11,091 nucleotides of DNA from SIG220 sp045615545 (GTDB lineage Bacteria; Bacillota_I; Bacilli_A; RFN20; CAG-826): contig JAZLFA010000013.1 in the NCBI GenBank assembly GCA_045615545.1, forward strand, positions 1-11,091, read 5' to 3'. Numbering within the stretch: the stretch's first letter is position 1; every line of letters begins with the position of its first letter. This document shows positions 6,218 to 11,091 of the stretch, piece after piece. The notes under the pieces were generated by a model. The model searched no databases. It was given only the letters and a program-made list of their open reading frames with translations, and was not told where the DNA came from. A program made the translations under genes and the position numbers.

Positions 6218-6283
6218 TTATTTTGTTTCTTTTGGTGAACTAATAATGCATAAAATTAACGGGATAAATATTTTCTTTTTCAT
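6218..6283 (-). CDS. 21-aa ORF between membrane protein and small lipoprotein
   Basis: ATG 6283 to TAA 6218. It starts 8 nt after the stop of the membrane-protein gene, with an AGGCG-like SD 5 nt upstream, and ends 5 nt before the next ATG. The peptide begins MKKKIFIPLILCIISS and ends PKETK, so it looks like the front of a signal peptide with no mature part. The spacing on both sides resembles operon genes. It could be a leader peptide, a truncated lipoprotein or a small membrane peptide. No homologue is recognised. Confidence 0.4.
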   Translation of the reverse strand: MKKKIFIPLILCIISSPKETK

Positions 6284-6291
6284 GGCTTCGC

Positions 6292-7407
6292 CTATAAATA
6301 ACGTTGTACATAATTCTTTTTGTATTTTTCTAAAATAGAAAGGCTAACCAATGTACCAATATTAATACAAATCAAAATTGAAAGTAACACAATAGAAAGC
6401 ACAGAATTATTTTTATTAATAATTGCGTTTGCAATATATAAGGCTAAATAAATACCACATATACCAAGGGCAACAAATGTTAATGGCTTTAAGAATTTAG
6501 TAAGTTTATTACTATTCGCGTAATAGCTAACCGCACAAGCGCCAGTTGCAAAAGTAAATAAGCCCGTTAATACAGTTAAAATAATTAAGAACACTGACAT
6601 AAACGGTTGTTCTTTAAATAATTGAGTGTACTCAATAATATCAGTGGCAATAATCGCACCAATAACCATCGCTCCTGTACCAAAGAAAAGAAGGAAGCGT
6701 TTTGATCTTTTTACTTTCTTATCATCATGAACCCAATCAGTCTTCATTGCTTCAAAGCTTTCTTCGTGCAAAATCTTTCCTTTACCATCAGCAAAAATAA
6801 ATCTATCTATACGAGTTAAAACCGATCCACTAATAGAGTTATATGATTCATCTGGAAGGAATAAAATATAAACACCTTCCCAAAGCAATACACAAGCAAC
6901 TGTGTAAATAACCTCGTGAATGATGTTATGACTAACTTCATTTTTAATGAATCCAAATGAGCATAAGTAGAAAAGAAGAGAAAAGATAAACACACCAATA
7001 AAGATTAATAATGACATTTTAACGGTGTTTTTCTTCTTCTCTTTTGTGTAATCGTAATTAAACAACTCTAGTGAGTCTTTTAAGGCATCAAATATTACAT
7101 CCGGGTCATATCCTTCATAATCATCAATTTCAAGCTTAAAATCTAATTTAAAATCAGCAGGCAAAGCGTGGATAGCGTCAGATGCAGTTTCTAAGAAAAA
7201 AGCATCTAAAACTGGATGTGATTTACTTCCGACTTTGGTATTAATTAACTCCGTTGCTTTTTCAAGCTTAATAGTTAAAGTAACAATTCTTCTTTCAAAA
7301 TCAACTTCGTGATATTTACTAAGTAAATCTAATTGTCTAATATCATTTGCAGATAAAAATTTCTTATCTTTTTCTGATAAAGATTCGTAATATTTTTTAT
7401 TTGCCAT
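6292..7407 (-). CDS. Polytopic membrane protein of unknown family
   Basis: 371 aa from ATG 7407, chosen for SD GGAGG (7418-7414) six bases upstream; a TTG at 7422 would place the SD inside the gene. About 125 soluble, charged residues come first, then six hydrophobic segments in two blocks: LLIFIGVFIFSLLFYLCSF, a segment around VIYTVACVLLWEGVYILFL, then FLLFFGTGAMVIGAIIATDI, SVFLIILTVLTGLFTFATG, LTFVALGICGIYLALYIA and VLSIVLLSILICINIGTLV. Segments 2 and 3 are separated by a ~55-residue soluble loop. No ATP-binding, transporter or protease motif is visible, and I do not recognise the family. It is the first gene of the co-directional cassette ending at 3395, followed closely by two tiny ORFs and the kinase. 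It could be an export, sensing or immunity component, but nothing in the sequence proves this. Confidence 0.85.
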   Translation of the reverse strand: MANKKYYESLSEKDKKFLSANDIRQLDLLSKYHEVDFERRIVTLTIKLEKATELINTKVGSKSHPVLDAFFLETASDAIHALPADFKLDFKLEIDDYEGYDPDVIFDALKDSLELFNYDYTKEKKKNTVKMSLLIFIGVFIFSLLFYLCSFGFIKNEVSHNIIHEVIYTVACVLLWEGVYILFLPDESYNSISGSVLTRIDRFIFADGKGKILHEESFEAMKTDWVHDDKKVKRSKRFLLFFGTGAMVIGAIIATDIIEYTQLFKEQPFMSVFLIILTVLTGLFTFATGACAVSYYANSNKLTKFLKPLTFVALGICGIYLALYIANAIINKNNSVLSIVLLSILICINIGTLVSLSILEKYKKNYVQRYL

Positions 7408-7534
7408 AGGATGCCTCCACAACCAGAATAACTAATATAAAACAATCATAAACCTTAATTTATTAAAATTGAATTAATTTTACTCTTATAACAATTCCAA
7501 AATATTAATTATTTCATTTTTGAGGGCATAATTA

Positions 7535-7775
7535 TTGATTACTAATAAAAATGACATAAAGGTTAGTAAATTATTATGCTTAGCTGCCACTACGCTTATC
7601 ATTGCAGGATGTAGCAACAATCAAAGAATATTAGATATTGCTAATTACCTTAGCTAATAGGAAAGAAAAATTCTATACTTGCCATTACACTGGTAAAAAA
7701 GCCTATTCTCAATTAAAAGAAGTTATTGGAGAAAAACTATCCTATCTTGCGACTGGAAGCAAAGTTGAATTTTAA
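7535..7775 (+). pseudogene. Small lipoprotein gene interrupted by a one-base frameshift
   Basis: SD GAGGG (7522-7526) with an 8-nt spacer leads to TTG 7535. The first frame encodes a signal peptide with lipobox IIAGC (Cys26) and stops at TAA 7655-7657 after ILDIANYLS. A second frame, open across the same point, continues from about 7638 with NRKEKFYTCHYTGKKAYSQL to TAA 7773-7775. Removing one T from CCTTAGC near 7648-7654 would fuse them into a 79-aa lipoprotein reading NYLANRKEKFY. A single insertion or a sequencing error is the simplest reading. It is divergent from the membrane-protein gene. The family is not recognised. Confidence 0.6.
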
Positions 7776-7795
7776 TGGATTTTAAATTAAGAATT

Positions 7796-7810
7796 ACTCG
7801 CTTTGCGAGT
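7796..7810 (+). repeat. Stem-loop ACTCGC-TTT-GCGAGT
   Basis: Perfect 6-bp stem with a 3-nt loop (7796-7801, 7805-7810), 21 nt after the stop of the broken lipoprotein gene. Only a short pyrimidine stretch follows, so alone it would be a weak terminator. It is the first of four closely spaced hairpins. Confidence 0.5.
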
Positions 7811-7823
7811 TTCTACTCTTAAG

Positions 7824-7853
7824 GTCACTAATCAAGCTATTGTGGCTTTTTTT
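7824..7853 (+). terminator. Intrinsic terminator for the small lipoprotein gene
   Basis: GTCAC (7824-7828) pairs with GTGGC (7842-7846, one G-T pair), extended by AAT/ATT with one bulged base. Seven T's follow at 7847-7853. Orientation and position fit termination of transcripts from 7535-7775. Confidence 0.6.
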
Positions 7854-7879
7854 GACTTTTCATCTTTGTAATATTCCGC

Positions 7880-7910
7880 AAGTTTTCAAATTTATAATCC
7901 TAGAAAACTT
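7880..7910 (+). repeat. 8-bp perfect stem-loop
   Basis: AAGTTTTC (7880-7887) and GAAAACTT (7903-7910) are exact complements separated by 15 nt. No U-tract follows. It lies between two terminator-like hairpins in a stretch without a gene. Confidence 0.5.
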
Positions 7911-7913
7911 ACT

Positions 7914-7958
7914 GGTTCTCTTAACAAAACCTCAAAAGGGGAGAACCTTTTATTTTAT
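7914..7958 (+). terminator. Strong intrinsic terminator upstream of the surface-protein gene
   Basis: GGTTCTC (7914-7920) pairs with GAGAACC (7941-7947), extended inward by T-G pairs and an inner CCT/AGG stem, then TTTTATTTTAT. It would isolate the surface-protein gene from upstream transcription, or end a small RNA made of the preceding hairpins. The region 7776-8068 holds no coding sequence that I can support; besides the hairpins it holds the promoter and leader of the next gene. Confidence 0.6.
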
Positions 7959-8013
7959 ATAAAATAAGAAATTCAGCTAATTAAAATACCATTAATTTTG
8001 AAGGTAAATGTAT

Positions 8014-8061
8014 TATAATAAAGTAAATCTGTAAGAATACTTACAAACTCTTTTTAGGAGG
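8014..8061 (+). promoter_or_regulatory. -10 box, leader hairpin and SD of the surface-protein gene
   Basis: A consensus -10 TATAAT at 8014-8019 has no convincing -35 at the expected spacing. The leader then carries a perfect hairpin, TGTAAG (8030-8035) with CTTACA (8040-8045), and a full SD AGGAGG (8056-8061) seven bases before ATG 8069. Confidence 0.5.
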
Positions 8062-8068
8062 AATATCT

Positions 8069-11011
8069 ATGTTCAAAAAAAGATTAATTACAATATCAGC
8101 TCTACCTTTTGTAACGGCATTGTTATTAGGTAGCAGCCTTATAATTTCAAATAAACCAGAGAAAGTATCAGCTATAAATGACACTCATGAACATGATGAT
8201 TGGACAGGCGTAACTGAACTACCAAGTTCAGCTGGAAATTATTATTTGACTAATAATATAACACTGTCAGCAACTTGGACTGTTCCAGAAGGCACAACAA
8301 ACCTTTGTTTGAATGGTTATGTTATCAATGCAAATGGTGAAAATTATAGCGTAATCACAATTGGTGAAGCTACAACACTTAATCTTTATGATTGTGGTGA
8401 TACATCTCACAATGGTTATGTGGATAGCAATGGCCTGTGGCATCTTGGCGAAGGTGAAGGCACTGCAAAAACACTCACAGGCGGAATTATTACCGGTGGA
8501 ATTTTTGAACAAACTGGTAAAGCCGGTGGAGGAGTGTATGTCGGCAAAGGCGAGTTCAATATGTATGGTGGTACAATCACCGGTAACGAAGCAACTACCA
8601 ACGGTGGAGGTGTGTTTGTTGCTTCAGGTGGCAAATTTACCATGTCAGCAGGCGAAATTAAGTTCAATAAAGCAAATAATGGCGGTGGTGTGGCTACCCA
8701 AAGCGGCACTATCGAGATGAATGGCGGAATGATAACGGACAATAATGCGACAAATGGAGGTGGAATATTTAGTTATAGTGGGTCAACGACGATAACTGGT
8801 GGCAGTATTTGCAATAACATTGCAACAACAGTTGCAGGCGGCGTATATCAATATGGCAATTTAACCCTCTGTGGCGCAGCCCAAGTTGTTGGTAATACAG
8901 CAAATGGAGAGCCTAATAATTTTTTCCAACCTAAAGGAAAATTAATTTCATTTGATACAGATATAACACCAAGCGAAGATATGAAGATTGGTTTAACTCT
9001 CCAAGATGGAACGGGCCAGTTTACATCTGATGGCGTTGAAGATTATTCATCTAATTTCTTTTCAGATAAGTTAGAATACGGCGTTAAATATAATAGCGAA
9101 ACGCCAGGCAGTGAACATCTTGAACTTGTTGATGCCTATACTATTACAAATAATACAAAAGAAACTGATATAGCAACAAATCATGGATACATCGAGGTAA
9201 AAGAAACTGCAATTAAAAATGAGATAGTTTCAGTCACTATTTATCCAAATCAAGGATATAAACTTTCATCTTTAGTTTTCAATGATGGAACTCAAGATCA
9301 GAATATTACATCAACAAAAAGCTTTAAAATGCCAGGAGGCGCAGTCTCTATTACTGCAACATTTGAAGAAAAAGGTGAACAAATTGTTACAATTGTTTTA
9401 GATGAGAAATTTATTTATCCAAACAAACCTTATATCACCGAAAAACATACATATAGTACTTCTAACTATTATGAAAAACTTGGTGATGGTGTAGTTACAG
9501 TTGAATATAAGCCTAAAGGCGCAGATGACTCGGAATACACAACTGAAGTTCCTACTGAATACGGAGAGTATACTCTAAGAGTATCAGTCGCGGAAGGTTC
9601 TGAGTATCAAGCCGGTTTTGCAACAAAAGATTTCATTTATAGTCCTCAAATAATTACTCAAGTGGGATTTGGAAATCTTCAACAACCAGTTGCAGGTGCA
9701 GTTGTACCTGAAAAAACTGGTGGAATGCTAGTAAATACAAAATATTCCGAAACCTTAACATGGTATCCAGAAATTACAACAGTCAATGAAGATGGCAAAA
9801 AAATATTTGATTGTAACACAACTTATACCGCAACAGTAACCCTTACAATAAAAGATAGTTTTACAGATAATTATGTTTTTACTGATAAACCAACATTAAA
9901 AGGCGCAGGAAGCGGATGGGTTTTGTCTGAGGATAGCAACGACAAAACATTAATTTATACAAAAGAATTTGAACCAACCGCAGATCATTCTGTTAATAAA
10001 ATAAATGGGACTAATGCAACATGCACCGAAGATGGTTTTGAAGATGCATATCAGTGTGAAACATGTGGATTATATTATGAAGACGAGGCATGCTCAGAAT
10101 TAATTGGTAATGAAGCTGCATACAATGATTGGATTTTAGGAGATGGCAAAATCCCTGCATTAGGTCACGAAATGACTCATCACGAAGCTGTAGCTCCAAC
10201 ATGTACCCAAGATGGTAATGTTGAATATTGGACATGTTCTCATGAAAGCGGTGTCTATTATGCAAATGAGCAAGGAACTGAAACATTATCAACTATTGTA
10301 GATCCAAAAACTGGCCATGATATGACTCATCATCCAGCAGTTGCTCCAACATGTACTGAAGATGGCACAGTTGAATATTGGACATGTTCTCATGAAAGCG
10401 GTGTCTATTATGCAAATGAGCAAGGAACCTCCACTTTAATATCAATTGTTGATCCTAAATTAAATCACAGTAGAACAGAGGTTGCTGGTAAATCACCAAC
10501 TTGCACTGAAGATGGTTATATGGTTGCTTACAAATGCGTTAATTGTGAGATATACTTTTCTGACCCAGCGGGTGAACATGAAATCGGCGATGAAACAGCA
10601 TATAACGCATGGAAACTTAATGAAGGAAAAATTCAAGCAAGACATGTAGTTAGTAAAGTTTCTGGTGTGGACCCAACAAAAGAAAGAAGCGGCTATAAAG
10701 AAGCTTGGAAATGTTCTGAATGTGGACAATATTTTGAAGACGAAGCCTGTACAATTCTTATTGGAGATGAAACTGCATATAATGCATGGAAATCAGCTAG
10801 AGGATATCTACCACAATTGCCTAGCGAAGGATTAAGCGCAGGAGCAATTGCTGGTATTTGTGTTGGCTCAATATTCTTATTTTTACTTGTAATTTATTTA
10901 ATTGGTTATTTCTTCTTATATAGAAAAGGCAAACTTGATGAGAAGAAAATAAAAGCTATTTATAAATTCTTACCAAGAGGCGAAAAGAACTTAAAAGAAG
11001 ATGATAAATAA
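8069..11011 (+). CDS. Large type I surface protein with beta-helix and Cys-rich repeats
   Basis: 980 aa. Residues 1-35 form a Sec signal peptide with likely cleavage after VSA. Residues ~136-282 hold five right-handed beta-helix rungs marked by GGGVYVGKG, GGGVFVASGG, GGGVATQSG, GGGIFSYSG and AGGVYQYG, with TIxGN/MYGGTI motifs. Residues ~356-433 resemble a divergent InlB-type repeat (NHGYIEV ... FKMPGGAVSITATF). Two beta-rich, Ig-like regions follow (~434-528, ~529-638). Residues ~640-915 hold five Cys-rich repeats of the CTEDG...CxxCG type. One helix (~924-953, AGAIAGICVGSIFLFLLVIY) and a Lys-rich tail anchor the C-terminus in the membrane; there is no LPxTG. The layout suggests an adhesin or glycan-binding surface protein. 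No catalytic motif is visible. Domain borders are by eye. Confidence 0.9.
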   Translation: MFKKRLITISALPFVTALLLGSSLIISNKPEKVSAINDTHEHDDWTGVTELPSSAGNYYLTNNITLSATWTVPEGTTNLCLNGYVINANGENYSVITIGEATTLNLYDCGDTSHNGYVDSNGLWHLGEGEGTAKTLTGGIITGGIFEQTGKAGGGVYVGKGEFNMYGGTITGNEATTNGGGVFVASGGKFTMSAGEIKFNKANNGGGVATQSGTIEMNGGMITDNNATNGGGIFSYSGSTTITGGSICNNIATTVAGGVYQYGNLTLCGAAQVVGNTANGEPNNFFQPKGKLISFDTDITPSEDMKIGLTLQDGTGQFTSDGVEDYSSNFFSDKLEYGVKYNSETPGSEHLELVDAYTITNNTKETDIATNHGYIEVKETAIKNEIVSVTIYPNQGYKLSSLVFNDGTQDQNITSTKSFKMPGGAVSITATFEEKGEQIVTIVLDEKFIYPNKPYITEKHTYSTSNYYEKLGDGVVTVEYKPKGADDSEYTTEVPTEYGEYTLRVSVAEGSEYQAGFATKDFIYSPQIITQVGFGNLQQPVAGAVVPEKTGGMLVNTKYSETLTWYPEITTVNEDGKKIFDCNTTYTATVTLTIKDSFTDNYVFTDKPTLKGAGSGWVLSEDSNDKTLIYTKEFEPTADHSVNKINGTNATCTEDGFEDAYQCETCGLYYEDEACSELIGNEAAYNDWILGDGKIPALGHEMTHHEAVAPTCTQDGNVEYWTCSHESGVYYANEQGTETLSTIVDPKTGHDMTHHPAVAPTCTEDGTVEYWTCSHESGVYYANEQGTSTLISIVDPKLNHSRTEVAGKSPTCTEDGYMVAYKCVNCEIYFSDPAGEHEIGDETAYNAWKLNEGKIQARHVVSKVSGVDPTKERSGYKEAWKCSECGQYFEDEACTILIGDETAYNAWKSARGYLPQLPSEGLSAGAIAGICVGSIFLFLLVIYLIGYFFLYRKGKLDEKKIKAIYKFLPRGEKNLKEDDK
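10172..10471 (+). repeat. Tandem 150-bp direct repeat inside the surface-protein gene
   Basis: Two 150-bp (50-codon) units, 10172-10321 and 10322-10471, each starting ATGACTCATCA. They share an identical run of 59 bp (10220-10278 and 10370-10428). The other, flanking repeats of the same protein family are diverged, so this pair arose by recent duplication or is kept alike by gene conversion. Confidence 0.85.
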
Positions 11012-11091
11012 GTTCTTCATTGACATGCACACAACTTCAGCTTCAGTTTTTTAAAGTTATTTTTGAAGATTCTAAAGAAAGAAAGTGTAAA
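11012..11091. other. Non-coding tail of the window
   Basis: Eighty bases after the surface-protein stop. A run of T's occurs near 11048, but I find no convincing stem before it, so no terminator is called. No start codon with an SD is seen. Confidence 0.5.

Noticed and set aside
6816..6998. Minus-strand 60-codon frame inside the membrane-protein gene
   Set aside because: Fully nested in a better gene on the same strand and in another frame.
8267..8742. Frames of 81, 119 and 108 codons over the beta-helix repeats
   Set aside because: They are shadows of the repetitive GGT/GGA-rich surface-protein gene; the Pro- and His-rich products are typical of antisense repeats.
10011..10729. Minus-strand frames of 93 and 78 codons over the Cys-rich repeats
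   Set aside because: They are antisense to the 980-aa gene and have no SD-led start.
1..11091. CRISPR array, tRNA or rRNA genes
   Set aside because: No regularly spaced short repeats, no cloverleaf-like sequence and no conserved rRNA stretches were seen.

Overview
The window is AT-rich DNA with strong Shine-Dalgarno sites. Trp is encoded by TGG and no main gene ends in TGA (TAA or TAG instead), so genetic code 11 applies. Several lipoprotein signal sequences, an IS605-type TnpB and a large surface protein with Cys repeats familiar from gut Firmicutes suggest a low-GC Bacillota, probably an uncultured gut member of the Bacilli. That placement is inference from style, not from a marker gene.

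Layout. Positions 7-1143 (minus) hold an intact TnpB nuclease of an IS200/IS605-type element without tnpA; it has a near-consensus promoter that predicts a leaderless mRNA. Positions 1144-1321 hold a structured non-coding segment, probably the element's left end. At 1322-1471 (plus) is a 49-aa lipoprotein-like ORF that abuts the 3' end of a secreted YtcJ-type amidohydrolase lipoprotein (1472-3235, minus).

Positions 3395-7407 (minus) are the most interesting part. They form a co-directional cassette, read from right to left: a six-helix membrane protein of unknown family; a 21-aa ORF; a 50-aa Ser-rich lipoprotein-like peptide; an HPr-kinase-like P-loop kinase; a PqqD-like (RRE-fold) protein; and a 528-aa protein joining an S26B-type (Ser-His-Asp) peptidase domain to an NTP_transf_5-type nucleotidyltransferase. 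Kinase, RRE and this nucleotidyltransferase family are known partners in phosphorylated lasso-peptide clusters of the paeninodin type. Here there is no asparagine-synthetase-like cyclase, no B2 protease and no ABC transporter in view. I read it as an atypical peptide-tailoring cassette, with the small Ser-rich peptide as the leading candidate substrate. This is a hypothesis. The start of the 528-aa gene is also problematic: the only good SD-ATG lies one base out of frame.

Positions 7535-7775 (plus) hold a small lipoprotein gene broken by one extra base, followed by four stem-loops, two of which look like terminators. Positions 8069-11011 (plus) encode a 980-aa type I surface protein: signal peptide, beta-helix rungs, a divergent InlB-like repeat, Ig-like regions, five Cys-rich repeats (two nearly identical in DNA), one C-terminal membrane helix and a basic tail. 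The last 80 bases hold no gene that I can support.
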